64,000 bases of DNA from Pseudomonas sp. PA15(2017) (GTDB lineage: Bacteria > Pseudomonadota > Gammaproteobacteria > Pseudomonadales > Pseudomonadaceae), in assembly GCF_001945395.1 (NCBI RefSeq), contig NZ_MSXV01000001.1, positions 1 to 64,000 of the forward strand. Direction: 5' to 3'. A program made the position numbers and the translations under genes. This document shows positions 36,250-46,599 of this stretch, one piece after another. Every line of letters starts with the position of its first letter. Position 1 is the first letter of the stretch. The notes under the pieces are model-generated. The model had not been told where the DNA came from, searched no databases, and worked only from the letters and a program-made list of their open reading frames with translations.

Positions 36250-37193
36250 CGCAGTTTCTCCGCGACACGCATGACTGCGCTGCGCGAGCGTGGGTTGGCC
36301 TTGAGCTCGGCCTCGGAGGCGAACTGTGGCTTGCCGATCAGCTTCAGACGCGGCTCGAAGGCCTTGGGAATGATGGGCAGGTCACGCGGCAGCTTGTCCA
36401 TTTCGCCCTTGGCGTGCTTGCGCATGAACTGTTTGACGATGCGGTCTTCCAGGGAGTGGAAGCTGATCACCACCAGACGGCCGCCCACGTCCAGGTTTTC
36501 CAGCGCAGCGTCGAGGCCACGCTCCAGATCGCCCAGCTCATTGTTGACGTGGATGCGCAGGCCCTGGAAGGCACGGGTCGCGGGATTCTTGCCTTTCTCC
36601 CAGGCGGGATTGGCGACGGTCAGCACCTGCGCCAGGTCGGCGGTGCGCTCGAAAGCCTGCTCCTGGCGACGAGCCACCACGGCACGCGCCATGCGCTTGG
36701 CGAAACGCTCCTCACCATATTCCTTGAATACGCGAGCGATCTCGTCTTCATCGGCAGTGGCGATGAACTGCGCAGCGCTGACGCCCCGCGCAGGGTCCAT
36801 GCGCATGTCCAGCGGGCCGTCATTGAGAAAGCTGAAGCCGCGTTCGGCGTCATCAAGCTGCGGCGAGGACACACCCAGATCCAGCAGAATGCCACTCACG
36901 CCACCGGCCAGGCCGCGGACAGCGAGTTCGTCGCCAAGTTCCGCAAAGCTTCTCTGTACAACGACAAAGCGGCCGTCTTCGGCCGCTAGCGTATTTCCAG
37001 TCGCGATTGCGAGAGGGTCCTTGTCGAACCCCAGCAAGCGACCGTCTGGTCCGATCCTTTCGAGGATCAGCCGGCTGTGCCCACCTCGCCCGAACGTGCC
37101 ATCTACATAGCAGCCATCGGCGCGCGGCGAGAGCGCCGCAACGGCCTCTTCGAGCAACACGGTGATATGGCGAAAGGTAGCGGTCATGTTCAC
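36246..37193 (-). CDS. rsmH: 16S rRNA m4C1402 methyltransferase RsmH (MraW)
   Basis: RsmH N4-methylates C1402 of 16S rRNA in the P site; its partner RsmI, which 2'-O-methylates the same base, is encoded about 1.1 kb upstream in this window. The 315-residue protein has the SAM-binding motif [16 protein letters not shown], the [18 protein letters not shown] segment and the C-terminal [13 protein letters not shown]. The GTG at 37193 forms a GTGA overlap with the mraZ stop; an ATG at 37187 is an alternative. Confidence 0.94.
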
Positions 37194-37645
37194 AGAATCA
37201 GGTCACGAAGGTCATCGGAAAGAGCGCCCGGTTGCTTGATGGCGGCCAGATCGGCATCGGCCACGGCATTCCAGGAATCCTCATCCCACAGTTGAAATTT
37301 ATTGAGCTGCCCCACCAGCATCGCGCGCTTGTCCAGCTTGGCGTATTCGCGCAACCGCGGTGGAACCAGGAAACGACCACTGCCATCCAGCTCGAGATCG
37401 ACGGCATTACCAATCAGCAGACGCTGCAGGCGGCGGTTCTCTTCACGAAAGGAAGCCAGCTCGCGCAGCTTGTTCTCGATGATTTCCCACTCCGGCAACG
37501 GGTAGACACAAAGGCAGGGATCGATGGCGTCGATGGTGACGATGAGCTGGCCGGCCGAACGCGAAACGAGCTCGTCCCGATACCGACTTGGCATCGCGAG
37601 CCGCCCCTTGGCGTCAAGACTTATGGCGTTAGCTCCGCGAAACAC
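37190..37645 (-). CDS. mraZ: Transcriptional regulator MraZ
   Basis: MraZ is a double AbrB-like (SpoVT) DNA-binding protein that represses the dcw cluster in E. coli by binding repeats upstream of its own gene. The 151-residue sequence has both conserved boxes, each with the D-x-K/S-G-R-hydrophobic-P pattern ([18 protein letters not shown] and [18 protein letters not shown]). It is the first gene of the cluster, and three 10-bp-spaced repeats lie 44-67 bp upstream of its start, fitting autoregulation. Confidence 0.95.
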   Translation of the reverse strand: MFRGANAISLDAKGRLAMPSRYRDELVSRSAGQLIVTIDAIDPCLCVYPLPEWEIIENKLRELASFREENRRLQRLLIGNAVDLELDGSGRFLVPPRLREYAKLDKRAMLVGQLNKFQLWDEDSWNAVADADLAAIKQPGALSDDLRDLIL

Positions 37646-37688
37646 GATCGCGTTTCCCCTTTATTCAGCCATCCACATCCAAAAAAAC

Positions 37689-37712
37689 CCACTTCATGCC
37701 ACTTTTTACCAC
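37689..37712 (-). promoter_or_regulatory. Putative MraZ operator: three 10-bp-phased GTGG repeats
   Basis: On the minus strand GTGG occurs at exactly 10-bp intervals (plus-strand CCAC at 37689, 37699 and 37709). The spacers resemble AAAAA and ATGAA, so the motif reads close to (A)AAGTGG. MraZ in other bacteria binds tandem repeats of this size and spacing just downstream of its promoter. The repeats lie right after the predicted transcription start of the promoter at 37721-37750. Confidence 0.72.
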
Positions 37713-37720
37713 CGGAGCAC

Positions 37721-37750
37721 ACTATAGAAACGCGCATACCCCACCGTCAA
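37721..37750 (-). promoter_or_regulatory. dcw cluster (mraZ) promoter
   Basis: The minus strand has TTGACG (37745-37750) and TATAGT (37721-37726) separated by 18 bp, a strong sigma70-type match. The predicted start near 37714 gives a leader of about 70 nt before mraZ, and the MraZ-like repeats overlap the early transcribed region. Confidence 0.75.
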
Positions 37751-37945
37751 GGCGCGCCAGAACGGAAAATTCCTTATAGAACGGAGATTTAGCGAATAAA
37801 TGAGGGGTGGGGCGAGCGCCCAAAGCGGGAAAGATGGCTAAAAAACAACCACATACAACAACCTACCCGACAAACTTAAAGTAGTTTGTTAAGAGTAAGA
37901 TTTTTTCGGTATTAGGAATGAGGAGAAGAAGCAAAAGCAGAAGGA
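37751..37945. other. AT-rich intergenic region between rnpB and the mraZ promoter
   Basis: This 195-bp stretch has no credible gene. It is clearly richer in A/T than the surrounding genes and contains a weak hairpin (ACAAACT 37870-37876 with AGTTTGT 37883-37889) and a T-run at about 37901-37906 on the plus strand. It would hold the end of the rnpB precursor and the upstream part of the mraZ promoter. No clean rnpB terminator was seen. Confidence 0.6.
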
Positions 37946-38297
37946 GGTGGAGAGTCGATCTATAAGCCGGGTTCTGTCGAGGACAGCCATTCCTCTACGG
38001 CGTACATCACTGCACACCTTTAGCAACCTACCCGGTTCCAGCGCGGGCCACGCCAATGGAACCCTATTTGGTCTTGCTCCGAGTGGGGTTTGCCTAGCCA
38101 CGGACTGTTACCAGCCGTGCGGTGCGCTCTTACCGCACCTTTTCACCCTTACCGGCGCCGAAGCGCTTAGGCGGTTGTTTTCTGTGGCACTTTCCGTAGG
38201 CTCGCGCCTCCCAGGCGTTACCTGGCACTCCGCCCTATGGAGCCCGGACTTTCCTCCCCCTTCCAGATGGAAGGCAGCGACTGTCCGATCGACTCTC
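37946..38297 (-). ncRNA. rnpB: RNase P RNA (class A)
   Basis: RNase P RNA is the catalytic RNA that removes tRNA 5' leaders. Read on the minus strand, the sequence starts AGAGTCGATCGGACAGTCG and has the conserved segment GAGGAAAGTCCGGGCTCC. The middle has the typical AGGGTGAAAAGGTGCGGTAAGAG, and the 3' end is ACCCGGCTTATAGATCGAC, whose terminal ATCGACTCT pairs with the 5' end (helix P1). The length of about 350 nt and its place next to the dcw cluster match P. aeruginosa rnpB. The ends are estimated to within a few bases. Confidence 0.95.
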
Positions 38298-38337
38298 CGC
38301 CGCCTAGGGTAACCGCTGAGGCCCGGCAAGAACAAGT

Positions 38338-39210
38338 TCAACCACCCTGCTGGCGCTCCAGTGCCGCCTGATAAAGCAGATTCTTGCGCACGCCGGTGAT
38401 CTGCGCCGCCAGCGCGGCCGCACGCTTGAGCGGCATTTCGGCAAGTAGCAGATCGAGCACGCGCAGCGCCTCGACACTCACCGCCGCCTCGTCCTCGGGC
38501 GCCTGCCAGCCGGCCACCAGCACCACGCATTCACCGCGCTGCTGATTGGCATCGGCCGCCACCCACTCCCACAACCGATCGAGCGGCATGCCCTGCAGGG
38601 TTTCGAAGGTCTTGGTCAGCTCCCGAGCCAGCAGCGCCTGGCGCTCGCCGCCGAACACCTCGCGCATGTCCTGCAGGCACTCGAGGATGCGATGCGGCGC
38701 CTCATAGAAGATCAGCGTACGCGGCTCCTCGCGAACCAGCTCGAGACGGGTTCGCCGCCCGACTGACTTGGCCGGCAGAAAGCCTTCGAACACGAACCGA
38801 TCGGACGGCAGGCCGGCAGCCGACAGCGCCGCGATCAGCGCGCAGGCGCCGGGTACAGGCACCACGCGAATCCCGGCAGCCCGCGCCTGGCGCACCAGGT
38901 GATAGCCAGGGTCGGAAATCAGCGGCGTGCCGGCATCGGAAATCAGCGCCACATCGTCTCCCGCCAGCAGGCGATCGATGAAGCGATTACCCTCATCGCG
39001 CTCGTTGTGCTCATGGCAGGCCGCCAGGGGCGTGCCGATGCCGAAGTGCTGCATCAGGCGCGCCGAGTGTCGCGTGTCTTCGGCGGCGATCAGCGAGACA
39101 TCGCCGAGCACCTTCAACGCGCGAGCACTGAGGTCGTCGAGATTGCCAATGGGCGTCGCAACCACGAACAGGGTGCCCGCAGCGGATCGGGGTGCGTCAT
39201 TAGCGATCAC
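38338..39210 (-). CDS. rsmI: 16S rRNA C1402 2'-O-methyltransferase RsmI
   Basis: RsmI methylates the ribose of C1402 in 16S rRNA, the same nucleotide modified by RsmH. The 290-residue protein has the family hallmarks GTLFVVATPIGNLDDLS, the SAM-binding ALISDAGTPLISDPGY and RTLIFYEAPHR. The GTG at 39210 is used; AGAGG lies upstream at a suitable distance. The gene is upstream of rnpB and divergent from lpoA, the same arrangement as yraL-yraM in E. coli. Confidence 0.94.
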   Translation of the reverse strand: MIANDAPRSAAGTLFVVATPIGNLDDLSARALKVLGDVSLIAAEDTRHSARLMQHFGIGTPLAACHEHNERDEGNRFIDRLLAGDDVALISDAGTPLISDPGYHLVRQARAAGIRVVPVPGACALIAALSAAGLPSDRFVFEGFLPAKSVGRRTRLELVREEPRTLIFYEAPHRILECLQDMREVFGGERQALLARELTKTFETLQGMPLDRLWEWVAADANQQRGECVVLVAGWQAPEDEAAVSVEALRVLDLLLAEMPLKRAAALAAQITGVRKNLLYQAALERQQGG

Positions 39211-39395
39211 GGCAATGCCTCTTTGAATAGCTGGAAAGGTGCCATTGTAACGCGAGCGACCCGCCCGGGCGGAAACACGTCGCCAGCGCGATCAGCTGCG
39301 ACCTCTGCGTACCGGTTAACACCTTCTTCGTCGCGCCGAGGCGGTGCCTTGGGTACAATCCGGCGTTCATTTGCTCAAGACCCGGAATCGCTTAC

Positions 39396-41153
39396 ATGAT
39401 TGCCTGCCTGCGTCCGCTCTCTGCACTTTGCCTAGCCGGCCTGCTCGTTGCCTGCAGCAGCTCGCCCTCCTCGAACCTTGGCGAACTGCCTCGCACACCC
39501 CAGGCCAGCGTGGAGCAGATGCTCCAGCAAGCCGGCACCAGCCAGAGCGAAGACGCCCAGCTGTTGCGTCTGTCGGCCGCCGACCTGGCCGCCAAACAGG
39601 GCAACGCGCAACGCGCCGAGAGCATTCTCGGACAGGTCAACCTGCAACTGCTCAAGCCGGCGCAGCAGATCTACGCCAGCACCCTCAAGGCTGAACTGGC
39701 CCTGGCGCGTAACGATGCCAAGGCCGCCCTCGGGGCCCTGGCCCACCCCAGCCTCGATCGCCTCGGCGAACTGCCGGTCGAGCAGCAGACCCGCACCCAA
39801 TTGGCCCGCGCTAACGCCCTGGAGAAAGATGGCCAGATTCTCGCCGCGGCCCGCGAGCGTGTGTTCATTGCTCCGCTGTTGAGCGGCGAGGAGGCGCAGC
39901 GCAACCAGGATCACATCTGGAAACTGGTCTCCAGCCTGCCGGCCGAACCGGCACCAACTGCCGACGATGCCGACCTGGCCGGCTGGCTGTCGCTGGCCCA
40001 GGTGGCGAAAACCGTTGGCACGCTCAAGCAGCAGCAGGATGCCATCGATCGCTGGCTGGCCCAGCACCCTAACCATCCCGCCGCCCAGCAACTACCCAAG
40101 GCCCTTGCCGACCTGCGCGCCCTGTCGAGCAAGCCGCTGGAGAAGATCGCCCTGTTGCTACCCCAGGAAGGCCAACTGGCCTCGGTATCGCGCGCCCTGC
40201 GTGACGGCTTCCTGGCCGCCCACTACCAGGCCCAACAGGCAGGGGAAAACCCGCCGCAGATCCAGCTGTATGACAGTGCCCGTCTGACCTCCCTGGACGA
40301 CTTCTATCGCCAGGCCCAGGCCGACGGTGTGGAGCTGGTGATCGGGCCGCTGGAGAAGAATCTGGTCACCCAACTGGGTAACCGCGATCAGTTGCCGATC
40401 ACCACGCTGGCCCTGAACTACGCCGACCCGGGCGCCAAGAACCCGGCACAACTGTTCCAGTTCGGCCTGGCCGCCGAAGACGAAGCCCGCGAGGTCGCGC
40501 GCCGCGCCTGGGCCGACGGCATGCGCAACGCTGTCGCCCTGGTACCCAAGGGTGACTGGGGCAACCGCGTAATGGACGCCTTCCGCCAGAGCTGGCAAGC
40601 CGCCGGCGGCACCTTCCTGGGCGCCGAGCAGATCGACCAGCCCGTAGACATGGCAGGCCAGGTCGCCCGTTTGCTGCAGGTCAATGGCACCTCGCGCCGC
40701 CAGGACGTGGACTTCATCTTCCTCGCCGCCACGCCGCAACAGGCCCAACAGATCAAGCCGACCCTGGCCTACCAATACGCCGGCGACGTGCCGGTGTATG
40801 CCACGTCGCACCTGTTCAGCGGCAGCATGAGTGCAGCCCAGTACCGCGACCTGGACGGCATCCGCTTCTGCGAAACACCCTGGCTGCTGGATGCCAACGA
40901 TCCGCTGCGCCAGCAGGTCAACAGCCAGTGGCCACAAGCCGGCGGCAGCCTGGGTCGCCTTTACGCCATGGGCGTCGACGCCTTCCGCCTGGCGCCGCGC
41001 CTCGACCAACTGAAGACGCTGCCCGACAGCCGCGTCGAAGGGCTGTCCGGCAACCTGAGCCTGAACGCCTCGCAGCGCGTCGAGCGCCAGCTGCCCTGGG
41101 CGCAATTCAGCAATGGCCAGGTTCAGCGCCTGCCAGAAACCAACATTGAGTGA
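39396..41153 (+). CDS. lpoA: Outer-membrane lipoprotein LpoA (PBP1A activator)
   Basis: LpoA is an outer-membrane lipoprotein that activates the bifunctional synthase PBP1A. The 585-residue precursor has a lipoprotein signal with lipobox LVAC (cysteine at about residue 20). An N-terminal TPR-like domain (about residues 35-240) is followed by a C-terminal periplasmic-binding-protein-like domain starting near EKIALLLPQEGQLASVSRAL. Both domains are complete. It heads a cluster with yraN, gmhA and dolP, the same order as E. coli yraM-yraN-diaA-yraP. A -10-like TACAAT lies about 37 bp upstream. Confidence 0.9.
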   Translation: MIACLRPLSALCLAGLLVACSSSPSSNLGELPRTPQASVEQMLQQAGTSQSEDAQLLRLSAADLAAKQGNAQRAESILGQVNLQLLKPAQQIYASTLKAELALARNDAKAALGALAHPSLDRLGELPVEQQTRTQLARANALEKDGQILAAARERVFIAPLLSGEEAQRNQDHIWKLVSSLPAEPAPTADDADLAGWLSLAQVAKTVGTLKQQQDAIDRWLAQHPNHPAAQQLPKALADLRALSSKPLEKIALLLPQEGQLASVSRALRDGFLAAHYQAQQAGENPPQIQLYDSARLTSLDDFYRQAQADGVELVIGPLEKNLVTQLGNRDQLPITTLALNYADPGAKNPAQLFQFGLAAEDEAREVARRAWADGMRNAVALVPKGDWGNRVMDAFRQSWQAAGGTFLGAEQIDQPVDMAGQVARLLQVNGTSRRQDVDFIFLAATPQQAQQIKPTLAYQYAGDVPVYATSHLFSGSMSAAQYRDLDGIRFCETPWLLDANDPLRQQVNSQWPQAGGSLGRLYAMGVDAFRLAPRLDQLKTLPDSRVEGLSGNLSLNASQRVERQLPWAQFSNGQVQRLPETNIE

Positions 41154-41511
41154 CGATCCACGCCACGCCAGCGGGCGAGCGGCCGAAGCCCTCGCCTGCG
41201 AGCACCTGCAAAGCCATGGGCTAGAACTCATCGAGCAGAACTGGCGCGGCCAGCGCGGCGAACTCGATCTGGTCATGCTCGATGGCGATACAGTAGTATT
41301 CGCCGAAGTGCGCTACCGCAAGCACAGTGCATGGGGTGGCGCGGTCGAGAGCGTCGACAGGCGCAAGCGTGACAAGCTGATCGCCACGGCCATGCAATTT
41401 CTGCAACAGGAGAAACGCTGGGCCAAACATCCCTGCCGTTTCGATGTCATAGCCGTAGGCCATGGCAGACCCGCATCACTGGAATGGATCAGAAACGCTT
41501 TCGACAGTTGA
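41146..41511 (+). CDS. yraN: YraN family protein (UPF0102, nuclease-like)
   Basis: The 121-residue protein belongs to the UPF0102 family with an endonuclease-like core. It has the conserved G-R-x-A-E start (SGRAAEALACEHL), the motif RGELDLVMLDGDTVVFAEVRYR with the acidic E-x-D-x(n)-E-x-R residues and FDVIAVG. Its function is not established. A TTG at 41146 gives the expected length and an 8-nt overlap with lpoA. An ATG at 41113 would add 11 residues but lacks a binding site; either start is possible. Confidence 0.85.
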   Translation: MSDDPRHASGRAAEALACEHLQSHGLELIEQNWRGQRGELDLVMLDGDTVVFAEVRYRKHSAWGGAVESVDRRKRDKLIATAMQFLQQEKRWAKHPCRFDVIAVGHGRPASLEWIRNAFDS

Positions 41512-41594
41512 AGCCCAGGCTCGCTGCGATACTCTGACCCACCGCCGTTTCCAACGACAGTGCCGCGCGCCCACGGGCCGAGGCCTCGTTATAG

Positions 41595-42736
<1,142 letters not shown>

Positions 42737-42756
42737 TAACGACGAGCCCACGAAGA

Positions 42757-42792
42757 ACGCCAGCCAGGCAGCGCCTGACTGGCGTTTTTTTT
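42757..42792 (+). terminator. Terminator of the lpoA-dolP cluster
   Basis: A 13-bp stem with one mismatch (ACGCCAGCCAGGC, 42757-42769, with GCCTGACTGGCGT, 42773-42785) is followed by eight T residues. It lies about 20 bp after the dolP stop and is a classical intrinsic terminator. Confidence 0.93.
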
Positions 42793-42914
42793 GCGTGACG
42801 GCTCAGCAGGCCAGCACGATATCGGGTCCGTGTTCATGCCAGGAGACAGCCAGCCCGAGCGTCTCATTGCGGCAGTGCGACGTCGCTGCCCCCATCCGCG
42901 GCCAGACGACAGGC

Positions 42915-42950
42915 AATAAAAAAGCCAGTCAGGTCGCCCTGGCTGGCTTT
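42915..42950 (-). terminator. Terminator of pnp
   Basis: A 13-bp stem (42921-42933 with 42938-42950, one G-T pair) with a TCGC loop is followed on the minus strand by a T-run (42918-42923 region). It lies 25 bp after the pnp stop. It faces the dolP terminator across about 120 bp of gene-free sequence. Confidence 0.92.
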
Positions 42951-42974
42951 CTCGTTACGCGGCTTCAGACCGGA

Positions 42975-45080
42975 TCAGACACCCGAAGCTTTGGCAGCGG
43001 CGACGTCCTTGATGGACAGCTTGATACGGCCGCGGTTGTCCACGTCCAGCACCAGCACTTCCACTTCCTGGCCTTCCTTGAGGATGTCGGTGACCTTCTC
43101 TACGCGCGCATCGCTGAGCATGGAGATGTGTACCAGACCATCCTTGCCCGGCAGGATGTTGACGAAGGCGCCGAAGTCGACGATACGCTCGACCTTGCCG
43201 ACGTAGATCTTGCCGATCTCGGCCTCGGCGGTGATCGCCAGTACACGCTGCCTGGCAGCGTCGGCGGCTTCCTTGGTTTCGCCGAAGATCTTGATCGAGC
43301 CGTCGTCTTCGATGTCGATCGAGGCCTTGGTCTCTTCGCAGATGGCGCGGATGGTGGCGCCGCCCTTGCCGATGACGTCACGGATCTTGTCCTGGTCGAT
43401 CTTCATCGCCAGCATGGTCGGGGCATTGGCCGACAGCTCGCTGCGCGATTGGGCGATCACCTGGTTCATCTGACCGAGGATGTTCAGGCGCGCTTCCAGG
43501 GCCTGGTTCAGGGCGATTTCCATGATCTCTTCGGTGATGCCCTGGATCTTGATGTCCATCTGCAGCGCGGTGACGCCATTGGCGGTACCGGCTACCTTGA
43601 AGTCCATGTCGCCCAGGTGGTCTTCGTCACCGAGGATGTCGGTCAGCACGGCGAACTTCTCGCCTTCCTTGACCAGACCCATGGCGATACCGGCAACCGG
43701 CGCCTTCATCGGTACACCCGCGTCCATCAGTGCCAGGGAAGCACCGCAAACGGAGGCCATGGACGACGAGCCGTTGGACTCGGTGATCTCCGAGACGATG
43801 CGGATGGTATACGGGAACTCGTCGGCGCTCGGCAGCATGGCGGCAACGCCACGACGAGCCAGGCGACCGTGGCCGATCTCACGACGACCGGTGGCGCCCA
43901 TGCGACCACACTCGCCCACCGAGTACGGCGGGAAGTTGTAGTGCAGCATGAAGGGGTCTTTCTTCTCGCCTTCGAGGGTGTCGAGCAGCTGTGCATCGCG
44001 GGCGGTGCCGAGGGTGGCCACGACCAGCGCCTGGGTTTCGCCACGGGTGAACAGGGCCGAACCGTGGGTCTTGTCCAGCACCCCGACTTCGATGTTCAGG
44101 CCACGCACGGTACGGGTGTCACGGCCATCGATACGCGGCTTGCCGTTGACGATGTTCTCACGCACGGTGCGGTATTCGATTTCGCCGAAGGCGTCTTTGA
44201 CTGCGCCGGCGCTCGGCTGGCCTTCCTCACCGGAGAACTTGGCAACCACCTGGTCGCGCAGCTCGCCCAGGCGCGCATAGCGATCCTGCTTGATGATGAT
44301 GGTATAGGCGTCGGAGATCGCAGCACCGAACTCGGCGCGGATGGCGTCCAGCAGGCTGGTGTTGGCGGCAGCGGCCTGCCAGTCCCAACGCGGCTTGCCC
44401 GCTTCGGCGGCCAGCTCGGTAACGGCCTGGATGACGGCCTGGAATTCGTCATGGGCGAACAGCACGGCGCCCAGCATCTGGTCTTCGGTCAGCTCTTTGG
44501 CTTCGGATTCGACCATCAGTACGGCGTCTTTGGTGCCGGCCACGACCATGTCCAGGCTCGACGCCTTGAGCTGCTCGTAATTCGGGTTCAGCAGGTAGCC
44601 GGTCTCGGGGTGGTAGGCAACACGGGCGGCACCGATGGGGCCGTCGAACGGAATGCCGGAGATGGCCAGGGCGGCCGAGGTACCGATCATCGCTGCGATG
44701 TCCGGATCGGTCTTCTTGCTGGTCGAGACCACGGTGCAGATGACCTGCACTTCGTTCTGGAAGCCTTCCGGGAACAGCGGGCGGATCGGACGATCGATCA
44801 GGCGCGAGGTCAGGGTTTCCTTCTCGCTCGGGCGCGCTTCACGCTTGAAGAAGCCGCCGGGGATCTTGCCGGCTGCGTAGGTCTTTTCCTGGTAGTGCAC
44901 GGACAGCGGGAAGAAACCCTTGCTCGGGTCGGCAGACTTGGCGCCTACCACGGTGACCAGCACGGTGACGTCGTTGTCGACGGTGACCAGCACGGCGCCG
45001 GAAGCCTGACGGGCGATACGGCCAGTCTCGAGGGTGACGGTCGACTGACCGAATTGAAATTTCTTGATTACCGGGTTCAC
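42975..45080 (-). CDS. pnp: Polynucleotide phosphorylase
   Basis: PNPase is a 3'-to-5' phosphorolytic exoribonuclease and degradosome partner. The 701-residue protein has two RNase PH domains (the second includes [19 protein letters not shown]), a KH domain ([17 protein letters not shown]) and an S1 domain ending the protein. Length equals P. aeruginosa PNPase. The GTG at 45080 has GAGAAGGAAAA upstream; the longer open frame runs through the upstream hairpin and is not used. It follows rpsO, from which it is separated by a strong hairpin. Confidence 0.95.
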   Translation of the reverse strand: MNPVIKKFQFGQSTVTLETGRIARQASGAVLVTVDNDVTVLVTVVGAKSADPSKGFFPLSVHYQEKTYAAGKIPGGFFKREARPSEKETLTSRLIDRPIRPLFPEGFQNEVQVICTVVSTSKKTDPDIAAMIGTSAALAISGIPFDGPIGAARVAYHPETGYLLNPNYEQLKASSLDMVVAGTKDAVLMVESEAKELTEDQMLGAVLFAHDEFQAVIQAVTELAAEAGKPRWDWQAAAANTSLLDAIRAEFGAAISDAYTIIIKQDRYARLGELRDQVVAKFSGEEGQPSAGAVKDAFGEIEYRTVRENIVNGKPRIDGRDTRTVRGLNIEVGVLDKTHGSALFTRGETQALVVATLGTARDAQLLDTLEGEKKDPFMLHYNFPPYSVGECGRMGATGRREIGHGRLARRGVAAMLPSADEFPYTIRIVSEITESNGSSSMASVCGASLALMDAGVPMKAPVAGIAMGLVKEGEKFAVLTDILGDEDHLGDMDFKVAGTANGVTALQMDIKIQGITEEIMEIALNQALEARLNILGQMNQVIAQSRSELSANAPTMLAMKIDQDKIRDVIGKGGATIRAICEETKASIDIEDDGSIKIFGETKEAADAARQRVLAITAEAEIGKIYVGKVERIVDFGAFVNILPGKDGLVHISMLSDARVEKVTDILKEGQEVEVLVLDVDNRGRIKLSIKDVAAAKASGV

Positions 45081-45205
45081 GGTGTTTTCCTTCTCTCTGT
45101 TGCCTTTGGGGGAAACGGTTCTTGCGAATGGGTGGGCAATCGCTGCGGGAATCGGCCCGGCGCTGTCCAAAGTGGCTGAAGCCATAAAACGGGTGAAGCA
45201 TAAAC

Positions 45206-45246
45206 GCAAAAGCTGGAAGCAGGGCGAGCCCACTTCCAGCTTTTGC
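45206..45246 (-). terminator. rpsO-pnp intercistronic hairpin
   Basis: A perfect 14-bp stem (45206-45219 with 45233-45246) encloses a 13-nt loop that itself can form GGGC/GCCC. In E. coli a terminator and RNase III processing site lie at the same place between rpsO and pnp. On the minus strand it is followed by GTTTATGC, not a full T-run, so partial termination or RNase III cleavage is more likely than full stop. Confidence 0.75.
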
Positions 45247-45269
45247 GGTCAACGACAGCTAAGCATTGC

Positions 45270-45539
45270 TTAGCGACGCAGACCCAGGCGACCGATCAGG
45301 GCGCTGTAACGGCTGGTGTCCTTACCCTTCAGGTAGTCCAGCAGCTTGCGGCGCTGGTTGACCATACGGATCAGGCCACGACGCGAGTGGTGGTCTTTGC
45401 CGTTGGCCTTGAAGTGGCCTTGCAGCTTGTTGATGTTGGCGGACAGCAGAGCAACCTGGACTTCCGGGCTACCGGTATCGCCTTCAGCTTGCTTGTAGTC
45501 GTTAACGATCTGGGCTTTTTCTTCAACGCTGAGTGCCAT
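45270..45539 (-). CDS. rpsO: 30S ribosomal protein S15
   Basis: S15 binds 16S rRNA helices 20-22 and bridge B4 early in 30S assembly. The 89-residue protein is complete, with the conserved [11 protein letters not shown] and [21 protein letters not shown] motifs. A 6-bp hairpin (CGGGAA/TTCCCG, 45589-45604) lies upstream in the leader and could take part in the S15 autoregulation known in E. coli, though the pseudoknot was not verified. Confidence 0.97.
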   Translation of the reverse strand: MALSVEEKAQIVNDYKQAEGDTGSPEVQVALLSANINKLQGHFKANGKDHHSRRGLIRMVNQRRKLLDYLKGKDTSRYSALIGRLGLRR

Positions 45540-45588
45540 GTGGGCATCCTCTCATCTGGAGACAGTCGCAAGGACAGTCTCAATAGGC

Positions 45589-45671
45589 CGGGAATCGCTT
45601 CCCGTGTTTTAAAGGAGGTATGACCGTGCCTATTGACAGCCACCCTCGTTACGAGCCGCCGGAGCGGCTCG
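45589..45671 (-). other. Leader region of rpsO with two hairpins
   Basis: Between truB and rpsO the minus strand can form an 8-bp GC-rich hairpin (CGAGCCGC, 45652-45659, with GCGGCTCG, 45664-45671, loop CGGA) just after the truB stop. A 6-bp hairpin (45589-45604) lies nearer rpsO. The first could be a truB-end processing or pause site; the second lies within a plausible S15 autoregulatory leader. Neither has a T-run. Confidence 0.45.
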
Positions 45672-45677
45672 CCACGG

Positions 45678-46595
45678 TCACGCGGACCGAATCAGACGAC
45701 GCGGCGCAATACGCCCGTCTTCGCTCACTTCACCAATACCGATGAAGCGACCATTGTGATCTTGCACCCGAACCATGCCGAACTTCGGCGCGTCCGCGGC
45801 GCGAACCGGCTGCCCTTGCAGCCAATAGAACGAACCGTGCTCCGAAAAGCTCAGCAGCGGCCAATGCTGCAGCCCGCTGTCCACCGGCAGCAGGAAGCGA
45901 TCGACGGCTTCGTTGCCACCCTCTTCATGGGCCTGTAGCAGCTCATCCAGGCTGACACTCTGCGACAGGTCGAACGGGCCGGCCTTGGTACGGCGCAGCT
46001 CGGCGACATGGGCACCACAGCCCAGCAGATGCCCGATATCCTCGACCAGCGTACGGATATAGGTACCTTTGCTGCAGTCCACCGCCAGGCTCGCCTTGTC
46101 GGCCGCACTGCTCAGCAACTCCAGGCGCGCAATAGTAACAGAACGCGCCTCGCGCTCCACTACTTCTCCGGCACGCGCAAGTTTGTACAACGGCTGGCCG
46201 TCGCGCTTGAGCGCCGAATACATCGGCGGCACCTGACTGATGTCACCACGAAAACGCGGCAGCAGCGCCTCGATGTCCGAGGCGTCGACATTCACGTCGC
46301 GGCGCTCGATCACCTCACCCTCGGCATCGGCCGTGGTGGTGGTAACGCCGAGCTGCATAACCGTCTCGTAGCCCTTGTCGGCATCGAGCAGATACTGGGA
46401 AAACTTGGTCGCCTCGCCGAAGCACAACGGCAGCACGCCGGTGGCCAGTGGATCGAGGCTGCCGGTGTGCCCGGCCTTCTCGGCATTGAGCAACCAGCGC
46501 ACCTTCTGCAACGCCGCGTTGGAGCTGAAGCCCTTTGGCTTGTCGAGCAGGATGATGCCGTCGACCTTGCGACGAATACGCTTAACCTGGGCCAC
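45678..46595 (-). CDS. truB: tRNA pseudouridine-55 synthase TruB
   Basis: TruB makes pseudouridine 55 in the T loop of tRNAs. The 305-residue protein has [21 protein letters not shown] and the catalytic aspartate motif [14 protein letters not shown] near residue 48. The conserved [18 protein letters not shown] and the C-terminal PUA-like region follow. The GTG at 46595 lies 4 nt after the rbfA stop, with the ribosome-binding site inside the rbfA end (AAGGAG). Confidence 0.95.
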   Translation of the reverse strand: MAQVKRIRRKVDGIILLDKPKGFSSNAALQKVRWLLNAEKAGHTGSLDPLATGVLPLCFGEATKFSQYLLDADKGYETVMQLGVTTTTADAEGEVIERRDVNVDASDIEALLPRFRGDISQVPPMYSALKRDGQPLYKLARAGEVVEREARSVTIARLELLSSAADKASLAVDCSKGTYIRTLVEDIGHLLGCGAHVAELRRTKAGPFDLSQSVSLDELLQAHEEGGNEAVDRFLLPVDSGLQHWPLLSFSEHGSFYWLQGQPVRAADAPKFGMVRVQDHNGRFIGIGEVSEDGRIAPRRLIRSA

Positions 46596-46599
46596 GCGC

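Noticed and set aside
37889-38312. Small open frames on both strands inside rnpB
   Set aside because: The region is explained by RNase P RNA with conserved structural segments.
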